From Arenicellales bacterium (GTDB taxonomy: Bacteria > Pseudomonadota > Gammaproteobacteria > Arenicellales > JAHEKD01): 64,000 bases of DNA. Made by a program: the position numbers and the translations under genes. The notes below the pieces were generated by a model. That model did not search any database. It saw only the letters and a program-made list of their open reading frames with translations, and had not been told where the DNA came from. This document shows, piece by piece, positions 8,413 to 18,400 of this stretch (the stretch's first letter is position 1; every line of letters starts with the position of its first letter). The stretch spans positions 62,001 through 126,000 of the forward strand of contig JANQSD010000011.1 in the NCBI GenBank assembly GCA_028284225.1, written 5' to 3'.

Positions 8413-9655
8413 ACTCATTCCGGTCACTGGTTATATTGTTAAGCAATCTGTTGCACAGCAGGTTGTTTCACCGGCGTATGATGCATTGACACCGGAAGAG
8501 CGCGGAGAATACGCCGGCTTAAATCCGTTAAATTTCCTCAATACCATGCGCTCGGCCGAGGAGTATCCTGAGGGAGAACAGCCCAGTTTCGACGAGTTAT
8601 TAAAACTCAATGCCAAAAACCTGCAAACACTGCGCGATGAAAATGTGTTTCAGGCGATAGACAAACCCAGTTTTTTTATTTATCGCCTGTCAATCGACGA
8701 TCATGTGCAAACCGGTATAGTTGCAGAGATGCCGATCGAGGCTTACAGCGACAACACAATACGCATCCATGAAAATACCCGTGCATCCAGAGAAGAACAG
8801 CTGTCTCGTTATTTATACGAGGTCGGTGCCAGCTCCAGCCCAGTTTGTATTGCTTATCCTTCAAATGCACAAATCACACAGAAATTTGCAGAGTTAGCTG
8901 AAACAGAGCCTGTATTGGACTTTATGGCTGAAGATGGTTTACACCAACAGCTGTGGAAAATTGATGATGAGCAAATTGTTGCTGAATTAGAACAAGCATT
9001 TGCTCAGGTGCCATTTGTATATTTGACTGATGGCCATCATCGTTGTGCCTCCGGGCAGAATTATGCTCAGAAAATGGCACGTCAGGGCGCTGACATAAGT
9101 GATCCCTCTTTCACTAATTTACTGGTTTCGATTTTTCCCGATGATGAAATGCGTATCCTGGCATATCATCGTGCAGTGCGAGATCTTGGTGATTTGACCG
9201 TGCCGGAGTTTTTAGAAAAGTTGGATGCTTTTTTCAAGGTTAAAGCTTTGCATGTAAACTATGCTGACGAAGCCGAGCCCCGCAAAAAAGGTGAATTCGC
9301 AATGTTGCTGGATGATAATTGGTATCGCCTTAAAATTAGAAAAGAATTTACTCAGGATCCGGACCCAGTTAAATCATTAGATGTATCAATCATTGAAGAT
9401 CGGTTGTTAAGGCCTATTCTTGGCATTGAAAACATGCGTGCTGATCCCAGATTAGATTACGTGCCGGGTTTAAATGGGTTGCGTGGATTAGAGGAGCGAG
9501 CCGAGGAAGGTTGGCGCTTAATGTTAGGTTGTTATCCTACTTCGATGGAAGAAATGTATGCGGTAGCAGATAATAATTTGGTAATGCCACCCAAATCGAC
9601 CTGGTTTGATCCCAAAGTCCGTTCGGGAATTTTTTTGAAATTACGTCAACACTAG
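8405..9655 (+). CDS. DUF1015 family protein, copy 1
   Basis: This 416-residue protein is of the DUF1015 family. The most telling motif is TDGHHRCASGQNY near residue 215, shared with the next gene as ADGHHRSKV; a C-terminal PPKSTWFDPKVRSGIF block is also shared. Its start overlaps serC by 8 bp. The function is not established by sequence. The DGHHR pattern resembles the nucleotide or serine-binding motif of ParB-like folds, some of which are free-serine kinases; that comparison, with the serA-serC linkage, suggests a serine or phosphoserine role. This is an inference, not a family fact. Confidence 0.8.
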   Translation: MAKLIPVTGYIVKQSVAQQVVSPAYDALTPEERGEYAGLNPLNFLNTMRSAEEYPEGEQPSFDELLKLNAKNLQTLRDENVFQAIDKPSFFIYRLSIDDHVQTGIVAEMPIEAYSDNTIRIHENTRASREEQLSRYLYEVGASSSPVCIAYPSNAQITQKFAELAETEPVLDFMAEDGLHQQLWKIDDEQIVAELEQAFAQVPFVYLTDGHHRCASGQNYAQKMARQGADISDPSFTNLLVSIFPDDEMRILAYHRAVRDLGDLTVPEFLEKLDAFFKVKALHVNYADEAEPRKKGEFAMLLDDNWYRLKIRKEFTQDPDPVKSLDVSIIEDRLLRPILGIENMRADPRLDYVPGLNGLRGLEERAEEGWRLMLGCYPTSMEEMYAVADNNLVMPPKSTWFDPKVRSGIFLKLRQH

Positions 9656-9667
9656 TCACTTATAACA

Positions 9668-10783
9668 ATGATTGTATATCCGTTTAGAGCTGTATTGCCC
9701 AAGCGGAGATTTGCTGCAGAAGCTGATGAACTGGCTGGAAAGGCCAAGTACCATTTCGCAGAATGTTTGCACAACGGCGATTTAAAGCAAGCCGCTAAAG
9801 CGGAAATTTACCTTTATGAGATTACCACTGCTTTTGGTGTGCATCTTGGATTTGTCGCTCGGACTGATCTGCAGGAATTCGTAAGTAAAAATATAAAGCC
9901 CCATGAGAAAACGCTTAAACCTAAGGAGCTTGATGCGAGAGAATTATTGCTAAACCGTGGCTCCTTAGTAAAACCCGTTTTAGTTTGCCATTTGCCAAAT
10001 AAAGATCTGACAGCATTGTTGGAAACCCATCGAGATAATCATGAGCCAGCATTGACTATTCGGCTGCCTGAAAGTAACGACTTACATAAAATTTGGCCAA
10101 TACGCAATAAATCAACGATAAAGCAATTGCAGCATCTTGCTGGTTTTGTTGACCATGCCTATATCGCTGATGGTCATCACCGAAGTAAAGTTCTACAGCA
10201 GCTTGACAAAAAATCGAAAAAAATTGACCTAGATGTGGAGCAGGTTTGCAGCGCTTATTTTGATTTCAACTCTGTTCAAATTCTGGACTACAACCGAATG
10301 GTTGAGATCGATAGTGGATTGAGATTGAATAAATTTTTAAAAAAACTAGAAAAAAAATTTACAGTTACACCACAAATCCATGCTGGAAAACCTAACCAAA
10401 AACACCAACTTTCAATGTTTTTGAGTGGCCAATGGTATAGTCTTAGCTGGAAACCAGAAATATTAAAAAAATACCAAAAGCTTGATGTCATTCTCGACCA
10501 TCAGGTATTCGATAAGGAAGTCTTGACTAAAATCCTGCATATAAAAAATGTAACCAAGGATAGAAGTATTACCTATTTCAGCGGCGAAAAATCACCACTG
10601 GAAATTGAGCAAAAGCTGGCTGTTGAGCCTCGAAAGGCGGCTTTTTTTATTTATCCTGTAGAAATAGAGCAGATGGTTCAATTGACAGAAAAAGATAAAA
10701 CTTTACCACCGAAAAGTACCTATTTTGTTCCTCGACTATATAATGGCATTATTTGCGATGACTTAAGGAAAGTGTCATCCTGA
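9668..10783 (+). CDS. DUF1015-related protein, copy 2
   Basis: This 371-residue protein is a diverged paralog of the preceding gene, 12 bp downstream. It keeps the YIADGHHRSKVLQQ motif near residue 168 and the C-terminal LPPKSTYFVPRLYNGI block, but is shorter, much richer in lysine, and has little other obvious identity. The A+T content is higher than in its neighbours. The pair may form a heteromer, or this copy may have drifted to another role. It ends the sox-ser gene run; a repeat-bearing spacer and a converging MFS gene follow. Confidence 0.72.
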   Translation: MIVYPFRAVLPKRRFAAEADELAGKAKYHFAECLHNGDLKQAAKAEIYLYEITTAFGVHLGFVARTDLQEFVSKNIKPHEKTLKPKELDARELLLNRGSLVKPVLVCHLPNKDLTALLETHRDNHEPALTIRLPESNDLHKIWPIRNKSTIKQLQHLAGFVDHAYIADGHHRSKVLQQLDKKSKKIDLDVEQVCSAYFDFNSVQILDYNRMVEIDSGLRLNKFLKKLEKKFTVTPQIHAGKPNQKHQLSMFLSGQWYSLSWKPEILKKYQKLDVILDHQVFDKEVLTKILHIKNVTKDRSITYFSGEKSPLEIEQKLAVEPRKAAFFIYPVEIEQMVQLTEKDKTLPPKSTYFVPRLYNGIICDDLRKVSS

Positions 10784-10945
10784 GCCACCAAGTAGCGTGG
10801 CAATCTCCCTAATACATTCGAGCTTTAATCGAAGTTACCCCTTAGTTTGAATTAGTAGTAAACCCATTGAGATTCCTCCACTCCTTTATCCCCGGATGGA
10901 AGCGACCACTCGGTCAGAATGGCAGATTCCACGAAAAGCGGTTAG
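10784..10945. repeat. Degenerate REP-type sequence between converging genes
   Basis: The spacer between the second DUF1015 gene and the converging MFS gene contains GCCAC...GTGGC (10784-10801) followed by AATCTCC, and then a GAGATTCCTCCACTCC segment ending in CAGAATGGCAGATTCC. These are typical pieces of common intergenic repeats with a hairpin core. The first hairpin begins on the stop codon side of the upstream gene and could serve as a two-way terminator. No gene is evident. Confidence 0.4.
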
Positions 10946-12217
10946 TCACTTTTCATCAACCTGGATTGGTGACAACTCACTTGTCAGTGGGGCCTGGGCT
11001 GAAACGGTTTGGTGTGAAATTAGATCTTCCTCGGGAACTGGATCTTTAATTGACATGCGATAAAGTACAAAGGCAAGATAGAACAAGGCCAAGCCTAAGG
11101 CTAACCACATAAATGTATTAACACCCGTGTGTGGCATTAACATTGTTGCTAAGCCAGGCATAACAACGCCTGACAAAGACCAGGCAATCATGAGTGTACT
11201 GGAGAGACTGACATAGTACTGTGGATCGGCCCGATCATTTGCATGTGCGCTTGAAATTGAATATATTGACTCCGTTGCGCCACTCCAAATTCCAAAGACA
11301 AGAATAATCCAAATCAATTCTGCATTATTAAGCTGCGTTGCAAAGCTAGCAGCAACAATAACAATTAAAGTTGAAACCATAATTACTTTTCGTCGATCAA
11401 TTCGGTCGGAGAGTGCGCCTAATGGGATTTGTATGCCAATCATTCCAAATTGCATGCAGAACATAAGCAAAGCGATGTTAGCTTGGGGAAAATTGTTTGC
11501 AGCAGCATAAATAGGCGTAAACCCCTGAATTAACATTGTCAGCCCACCAACAATACACATGCCAATCAAACCAACCGGAGATATTTCCCAGACCGATTTA
11601 ATAGCCACATTGATAGACTCTGGTGGAGGGGGTGTACGTAATTTAGTGAGACTAACCGGCAGTATCGCTAATGAAGTAAACAAAATAGCTAACACAGGTG
11701 CGGTGAGGGTCTCGATATCCACATAAGAAAGTAAATATGATCCACTACCGATTGCCAATACATAGGCCATGTAAAAAGTAGCGATAACTTTACCGCGCCA
11801 TTCATTTTCACTGACATCATTAAGCCAGCTTTGAGACACAATAAATAATCCAGTCACTGAGACTCCATATGCAAACCGCATTACCATCCAGATATAGGGA
11901 TCTTTACTTAGTCCAATACCTACCGCAGCAATAATGATCAATCCACAAAAAGTAGAAAATATTCGCGCATGACCCACCCGCTTAATCATTAATCCGGAAA
12001 TTAAACATCCGACAAAGCCGCCTGCTCCAGTTGCTGTCAGGATGGCACCTGAAACCCAAGGGTCAAACCCTGAGAAAGCTAACTTAGTTGGAATAAATGC
12101 ATAGAGAAGACCACTGCCGATCGCTACAAAGGCCATAGATATGACAATGCTGGCTACAGCAAAAGGAGAGGTTGAATTTGATCTATCATCTTCCAATTCT
12201 GTTTTAACTATTGTCAT
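10946..12217 (-). CDS. MFS transporter
   Basis: This 423-residue protein has about 12 hydrophobic segments and the MFS cytoplasmic-loop motif, here GALSDRIDRRKV, between the halves. It belongs to the YcaD-like/general drug-sugar branch, but substrate cannot be told. It converges on the sox-ser operon and is divergent from the acyl-CoA dehydrogenase gene across 299 bp. Either neighbour might be its functional partner; the divergent acyl-CoA dehydrogenase and CoA-transferase pair is the likelier one if the carrier imports a carboxylic acid. Confidence 0.85.
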   Translation of the reverse strand: MTIVKTELEDDRSNSTSPFAVASIVISMAFVAIGSGLLYAFIPTKLAFSGFDPWVSGAILTATGAGGFVGCLISGLMIKRVGHARIFSTFCGLIIIAAVGIGLSKDPYIWMVMRFAYGVSVTGLFIVSQSWLNDVSENEWRGKVIATFYMAYVLAIGSGSYLLSYVDIETLTAPVLAILFTSLAILPVSLTKLRTPPPPESINVAIKSVWEISPVGLIGMCIVGGLTMLIQGFTPIYAAANNFPQANIALLMFCMQFGMIGIQIPLGALSDRIDRRKVIMVSTLIVIVAASFATQLNNAELIWIILVFGIWSGATESIYSISSAHANDRADPQYYVSLSSTLMIAWSLSGVVMPGLATMLMPHTGVNTFMWLALGLALFYLAFVLYRMSIKDPVPEEDLISHQTVSAQAPLTSELSPIQVDEK

Positions 12218-12516
12218 CGTTTAAGTATTGAGCCGTCGATAATATAGGAATGATTGTTGCAGGTATATGATTTTGAAATTTATTTTTTAAGGCAAAAACG
12301 GTCTACTTTTTCATCGCTTTTTCAATTGTAAATATCAATAAGCTCGGGGTTTTATTGAGAGTAGTGATTTAAAGGATTCAGCTCAGTTTAACCCCATGAC
12401 AATAATAAGCTTGTTCAGCTAAAAGTCGAAATTATGTCTTTAGTGTCGTAAATCCTTGATTTGGATTTGTAAATAGTCGTTTATAATTTTCAGAAATTTA
12501 GAGTGAATAGAATTGC
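12218..12516. promoter_or_regulatory. Divergent promoter region, MFS / acyl-CoA dehydrogenase
   Basis: This 299-bp A+T-rich spacer holds no gene. A TATAAT at 12482-12487 lies 29 bp upstream of the acyl-CoA dehydrogenase ATG, with a poor -35 (TTGGAT, 12461-12466). No clear operator palindrome was seen. Confidence 0.4.
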
Positions 12517-13674
12517 ATGTCCAGCATAGATCAGTATAGCGAAATCAGGGACTCAGTAAAAAAGCTTTGTCAGGAATTTCCAGGGACATATTGGCAAAGA
12601 TTAGATCATGAGTCTGCATATCCTCTTGAATTTGTTGACGCACTTACCAAAAACGGTTTCCTGGCGGCGTTGATTCCCGAGCAATATGGAGGTAGTGGTT
12701 TAAGCTTAGGGGCAGCTGCTGCAATATTAGAAGAGATTCATAAGTCTGGTTGTAATGGTGCTGCCTGTCATGCACAAATGTACACAATGGGGACTATTCT
12801 CAGGCATGGCTGTGATCAGCAAAAGCAGCAATATTTGCCTAAGATCGCCACTGGTGAACTACGTATGCAGGCGTTTGGGGTGTCTGAGCCTTCTAGTGGT
12901 ACAGATACGACTTCGTTAAAAACCGTTGCCAAAAAACAAGGCGATCATTATGTGATTAATGGTCAAAAAATATGGACATCCAGAGCCGAATATTCTGACT
13001 TAATGCTTTTGTTAGCACGTACTACACCAAAAGATCAAATCAAAAAGCACACCGAGGGTTTGTCTGTATTTTTGGTCGATTTACGTGAGGAAAAAGACAA
13101 AACGGTATTCATCAAACCAATCCCGACCATGCTTAACCATGCCACCACCGAGGTATTTATTGAGGACTTAAAAGTACCGGCAAGCAATTTAATCGGAGCA
13201 GAGGGGCAGGGGTTTAAATATATTTTAAGTGGCATGAACGCTGAGCGTATTTTAATTGCCGCTGAATGCATTGGTGATGCGTATTGGTTTATCAACAAAG
13301 CGACACGCTATGCCAAGGAAAGAATTGTTTTTGACCGCCCGATTGCGCAAAACCAGGGAATTCAATTTCCGATTGCTCGTGCTTATGCTTCAACCCAGGC
13401 AGCAGCATTAATGGTGGGAAAAGCAATTGACTTGTACGAGCGCTCCAAGCCCTGTGGTGAGCAAGCAAACCTGGCTAAATTACTCGCTGCTGATGCATCT
13501 TGGCAGGCGGCTGAGATGTGTTTACAAACGCACGGAGGCTATGGATTTGCTGTTGAGTTCGATGTTGAACGAAAATTTCGGGAAACACGACTTTATCAAA
13601 TAGCCCCAATATCCACTAATTTGATTTTGTCCTATCTGGCTGAGCACGTCCTTGATTTACCCCGGTCCTATTAA
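12517..13674 (+). CDS. Acyl-CoA dehydrogenase family protein
   Basis: This 385-residue FAD enzyme has the family layout: an N-terminal helical domain, a middle segment with FGVSEPSSGTDTTSLKT near residue 125 and the ITSRAE-like WTSRAEYSDL, and a C-terminal domain ending in HGGYGFAVEFDVERKFRETRLYQIAPIST. The usual catalytic-glutamate motif (YEGT) is replaced by IAPIS, as in a branch of the family, so the base must be elsewhere or the reaction differs. The next gene, a CoA-transferase, starts two bases after its stop, pointing to CoA activation and then oxidation of one carboxylic acid. The substrate is unknown. Confidence 0.9.
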   Translation: MSSIDQYSEIRDSVKKLCQEFPGTYWQRLDHESAYPLEFVDALTKNGFLAALIPEQYGGSGLSLGAAAAILEEIHKSGCNGAACHAQMYTMGTILRHGCDQQKQQYLPKIATGELRMQAFGVSEPSSGTDTTSLKTVAKKQGDHYVINGQKIWTSRAEYSDLMLLLARTTPKDQIKKHTEGLSVFLVDLREEKDKTVFIKPIPTMLNHATTEVFIEDLKVPASNLIGAEGQGFKYILSGMNAERILIAAECIGDAYWFINKATRYAKERIVFDRPIAQNQGIQFPIARAYASTQAAALMVGKAIDLYERSKPCGEQANLAKLLAADASWQAAEMCLQTHGGYGFAVEFDVERKFRETRLYQIAPISTNLILSYLAEHVLDLPRSY

Positions 13675-13676
13675 AC

Positions 13677-14792
13677 ATGAGTGCCTTAAGTAATATCCTT
13701 GTTGTTGCTTTAGAGCATGCTGTTGCTGCACCTTTTTGCACACGTTTACTTGCCGATGCGGGCGCCAGAGTGATTAAGATTGAACGGGCCGAAGGTGATT
13801 TTGCCCGTGGTTATGACGACGCCGTTGAAGGCGAGAGCACTTATTTCACTTGGCTGAATTACGGTAAAGAGTCCCTGGTCTTGAATTTAAAGGACAGTGA
13901 TGACTTGCAGCTGTTAAAAAGAATATTAAAGCAGGCAGATATTTTAGTTCAGAACTTTTCTCCTGGCAGTCTAGATCGATTGGGGTTAACCGAATCTGAG
14001 TTAAAGAAGATTAATCCTGAATTGATACATTGTGCAATTCAGGGTTATGGATCTGATGGACCTTATAGTCAACGCAAGGCTTACGACTTATTGATACAGG
14101 CGGAATCAGGTTTATCTTATGTTACCGGCTCTGAGTCAGAACCTTCTCGCGTTGGAGTTTCAGTATGCGACATAGCCAGCGGGATGTATTCTTATTCTGC
14201 TATTTTGGAAGCACTGATAGAGCGACAATCGAATCAGAGCGGAAAGTCATTTTCTATTTCCATGTTTGATGCTATGGCAGAATGGATGGCTGTGCCATTA
14301 CTGCAATATGACTACTCAGGCAAACAGCCCAAGCGAGTTGGGCTAAGACATCCATCAATTGCACCTTATGGTGCTTATACTACGGCCGATGGACGAGTAT
14401 TATTGATTGCTATTCAAAACGAAAGAGAGTGGAAACAATTATGTTTGGATGTTTTCGCTGACATGGATTTATATAACAATAAAAAGTTTTCTTCTAATGT
14501 TCTACGAGTCAAGCATCGTGAACAGCTGGAGATAACAATTTCAAATTTAGTTAGTCAACTCAATTATCTTGATTGCATAGACAAACTTAAATCTGCGCAA
14601 ATTGCCTTTGGCGATGTCAATGACATTAGTGGCTTATCAAATCATCCTCAGCTTAGGCGGCTTGATATTAATACGGTATCAGGAAAGGTAAGTGTGCCGG
14701 CATCACCAATTAACAAGAATACTAATGCTCAGATGCCGGTTTGTCCTCGCTTAGGTGAACATAGTGAGGCAATTATTAATGAATTTTCTTGA
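13677..14792 (+). CDS. CaiB/BaiF family (class III) CoA-transferase
   Basis: This 371-residue protein is a family III CoA-transferase. The N-terminal segment has VVALEHAVAAPFCTRLLADAG and VIKIERAEGDFAR, and the catalytic aspartate is expected in RKAYDLLIQAESG near residue 140. It lies two bases downstream of the acyl-CoA dehydrogenase gene and is thus co-translated with it. Such pairs activate a short dicarboxylic or hydroxy acid and then process the thioester. Members of the family act on many acids, so no substrate is assigned. Confidence 0.92.
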   Translation: MSALSNILVVALEHAVAAPFCTRLLADAGARVIKIERAEGDFARGYDDAVEGESTYFTWLNYGKESLVLNLKDSDDLQLLKRILKQADILVQNFSPGSLDRLGLTESELKKINPELIHCAIQGYGSDGPYSQRKAYDLLIQAESGLSYVTGSESEPSRVGVSVCDIASGMYSYSAILEALIERQSNQSGKSFSISMFDAMAEWMAVPLLQYDYSGKQPKRVGLRHPSIAPYGAYTTADGRVLLIAIQNEREWKQLCLDVFADMDLYNNKKFSSNVLRVKHREQLEITISNLVSQLNYLDCIDKLKSAQIAFGDVNDISGLSNHPQLRRLDINTVSGKVSVPASPINKNTNAQMPVCPRLGEHSEAIINEFS

Positions 14793-14866
14793 ACTAATAT
14801 TTACCAAGAATGAATAGTCAATCTAGTTTAACCTCTCAGCTGGCAATACAAGTTCACAAAAAATGT

Positions 14867-15328
14867 TTATCTAATCACATCGTCGACTAACCAGCCATTA
14901 CGGGTCAGGGTTAACTTTACAGTTTGTTTTTGATAGACCCAATCCCGATTTTCCCTGGCTATTTTTTCAATTAAAGTTTTGACTTGTAATTGTTGTGGCG
15001 TGGGCGTCACTCGTGCTTGAAATCGATTATAAGCAGCCAGCCATTTTTCCAAATTTTTCTGTTTGGCTTTAAAAGTGATCTTATAATCGGCTATAGACTC
15101 GGTTTCGGACAATTCTTCTAGTTTTGTTAATTCTAGTTCGCCGCTACAAAATAATTTATCTTTTAGTTCAAAAAACTCCGGCTCGTTAACAAAAAAGCTA
15201 TTGAGCTGACATTCGCGTTGCATGAATGCACTTTCACTCTCTTCAAGCGCCTTAACCGTTTTTTTTTCGGTATTTGCGCATGCGGTTAGCAATAATAGTG
15301 CGGCAAAAATAGCCAAATATCTCATCAT
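14867..15328 (-). CDS. Putative lipoprotein
   Basis: This is a hypothetical protein of 153 residues with a lipoprotein signal: MMRYLAIF, a leucine-rich core and the lipobox LLTAC at Cys17. The open frame extends 34 codons upstream, but an AAGGA site nine bases before this ATG and the signal peptide decide the start. The mature part is charged, mostly helical and carries a QREC and a single CSGE cysteine. No family is recognised. It lies between the CoA-transferase and pyruvate carboxylase genes, facing the former, and looks monocistronic. Confidence 0.72.
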   Translation of the reverse strand: MMRYLAIFAALLLLTACANTEKKTVKALEESESAFMQRECQLNSFFVNEPEFFELKDKLFCSGELELTKLEELSETESIADYKITFKAKQKNLEKWLAAYNRFQARVTPTPQQLQVKTLIEKIARENRDWVYQKQTVKLTLTRNGWLVDDVIR

Positions 15329-15476
15329 ATGTGTTGATCCTTTGGTTTTGAGACAACGATACAATCCACTCTCGTGTCTGACAAATCTTTTTCTATTATA
15401 AATTAAAACCAGCAATATATTTTCGCTCAAATTATTGTTAAGCTCACCACATAGGCACCTGTTAGAAGAGAGTTAG

Positions 15477-18400
15477 ATGGCTGAAATCAAAAAGCTTTTG
15501 GTAGCAAATCGTAGTGAGATTGCGATCAGGATTTTTCGTACGACGGCAGAATTAGGCATTCGTACAGTAGCGCTTTACACCCATGAGGATCGTTATGCTT
15601 TACATCGCTTCAAAGCCGATGAAGCTTATCCGATCGGTCAGCCGGGCGAACCCATCAAAAACTATTTAAACATAGATGAAATCATCCGTATTGCCAAAAA
15701 GTACAATGTTGATGCTATTCACCCTGGCTATGGATTTCTGTCAGAAAATCCTTCATTTGCTCAGGCTTGTCGTGATAATGGCATTATTTTTGTTGGGCCG
15801 AGCACCCAAACGCTCAAATCTTTAGGCGATAAGGTTAGCGCCCGCAAACTGGCACTGAAGGCCGGAATTCCGGTCTTAGGTGGCAGTGATAGCGCCTTAG
15901 CCAATTTAAAAGAAGCGCAGAAATATGCAGCTGAAGTGGGGTATCCTATTATTTTGAAAGCAGCACACGGCGGCGGTGGCCGTGGCATGCGCGTGGTTCG
16001 TAGCGATAAAGAACTGGAAACGGCTTTTGAAGTATCCCGGCGCGAATCTTTAAATGCCTTTGGCAGCGATGAGGTTTTTATAGAAAAGTTTATCGAGCAG
16101 GCCAAACATATTGAAGTGCAACTGTTGGGCGATGAGCACGGTAACCTGGTGCATTTGTATGAACGTGATTGTTCTGTGCAGCGGCGTCACCAGAAAGTAA
16201 TTGAAATCGCACCTTCACCTAATGTTGCCGATAATTTGCGTATGGCGATTTGTGAGGCGGCGGTAAAAATTGGGAAACAGGCTAACTATGCTAATGCAGG
16301 TACGGTTGAGTTCCTTGTTGATGTAAAAGCCGAACGATTTTATTTTATTGAAGTCAATCCTCGTATTCAGGTTGAACATACTGTCACTGAAGAAGTAACG
16401 GGCATCGATATTGTTAAATCACAGATCATGGTGGCCCAGGGTGCACATTTGTCTGATTCAGCTATCGGTATTGAAGATCAAAACACTGTGCAGTGCATAG
16501 GCTTTGCCATTCAGTGTCGAGTAACCACTGAGGAGCCTGAAAATAACTTTATGCCGGATTATGGTCGTATCACCCATTATCGATCCGCTTCCGGTATGGG
16601 TATCCGTCTAGATGCTGGTAGCGCATTTTCCGGGGCAATTGTAAATCCCTATTATGATTCCATGCTGGTCAAAGTCACGGCACGTGGGCGTCTGTTTGAT
16701 GATGCCGTAAAGCGTATGCAACGAGCACTGCGGGAATTTCGTATTCGGGGGGTAAAAACCAATATTCGGTTTTTGGACAAACTAATGGGCCACGAAACCT
16801 TCGTAGCCGGCAACTGCACGACACGATTTATCGATAGCACCCCGAGTTTATTCGAACTTGTATCACGTCAAAATAGAGCTAGTCGATTGCTCACCTATAT
16901 CGCTGATGTAATCGTTAACGAAAATGAAACGGTTAAAGGCAGGGAGGTGGCAACCAGACGTATGCCTGCCACGATTCCAGCTATTGATTTAGCCACTGCG
17001 TTACCGAAAGGAACACGGGATGTATTCCTTGAATTGGGGGCAGAACAATTTTCAAGCTGGATATTGAAACAAAAGCGTCTGTTAGTCACTGACACAACCA
17101 TGCGTGACGCTCATCAATCTTTGCTGGCGACACGCATGCGTACCGACGATATGTTGAATATTGCAGAAGTCTATGCACGATTGACACCCGATCTGTTCTC
17201 TCTGGAGATGTGGGGCGGGGCGACTTTTGATACCAGTATGCGGTTTTTAAAAGAATGTCCCTGGCAGCGTCTGGCAGATTTGCGTGAACGTATACCCAAT
17301 ATATTGTTTCAAATGTTGTTGCGTGCATCCAGTGCAGTAGGGTATGCGAACTTTCCGGACAATGTCGTTAAATCCTTTGTCTACGAGTCGGCTCAAGCCG
17401 GGATTGATGTATTTCGAATTTTTGATGCATTAAATTGGTTGCCGAACATGAGAGTTGCCATTGAAGCCACTAACAAATCCGGAGCAATCGCCGAAGCGAC
17501 CATTTGTTACAGTGGCGACATTCTTGATCCATCAAGGACTAAATATGACTTAAATTACTACATTAATTTGGCTAAAGAGCTGGAGGCAATGGGGGCGCAT
17601 ATTCTGGCTATTAAGGATATGGCGGGCTTGTGTAAACCCGATGCAATCGGGATTTTAGTCAAAGCCTTGAAACAGGAAATCAGCATTCCCATTCATTTCC
17701 ATACTCATGATACCGCCGGTATCCAGGCAGCCACTATTTTGAATGCCGCCAAGGCCAAGGTTGATATTGCTGATGCAGCATTGGCGCCTTTTTCATGCGG
17801 CACTTCTCAACCCAATCTCAATACCATTGTTGAGGCGCTCAAGTTTTCTCCGCGCGCGACTAAACTGAATATAGATGCATTAGATCAGCTAGCGGATTAT
17901 TGGCGTGCAGTGCGTGAATTCTATACACCATTTGAGAGTGAAACCTTACCAGCGACAGCGGATTTGTATAAACACGAGATGCCGGGTGGTCAATATACTA
18001 ACCTTTACCAACAGGCTCGGGCGTTAGGTTTGGCTGATCAATGGCAAAAGGTTTGCCAGCTTTATGCCGACGTTAATCAATTATTTGGAGATATTGTTAA
18101 GGTGACGCCCAGCTCTAAGGCTGTAGGTGATATGGCTTTGTTTATGGTCGCCAATGATTTGACTGTAGATGACGTACTTGACCCGCAGCGTGAATTGGCT
18201 TACCCATCGTCTGTGGTGGATTTGATCAGTGGTCGTATGGGAAAACCTTACGGAGGATTCCCTGCTAAAGTTAAAAAACGCATCCTTAAGGAGACCAAAC
18301 CACTGCGAGGACGTCCCGGCTCGACCTTAAAGCCGGTTAATTTCAAAGAGCAAGCCGAGAAAGTAATGCAGTTAACGGATAAAGCACCGACTCGGCGCGA

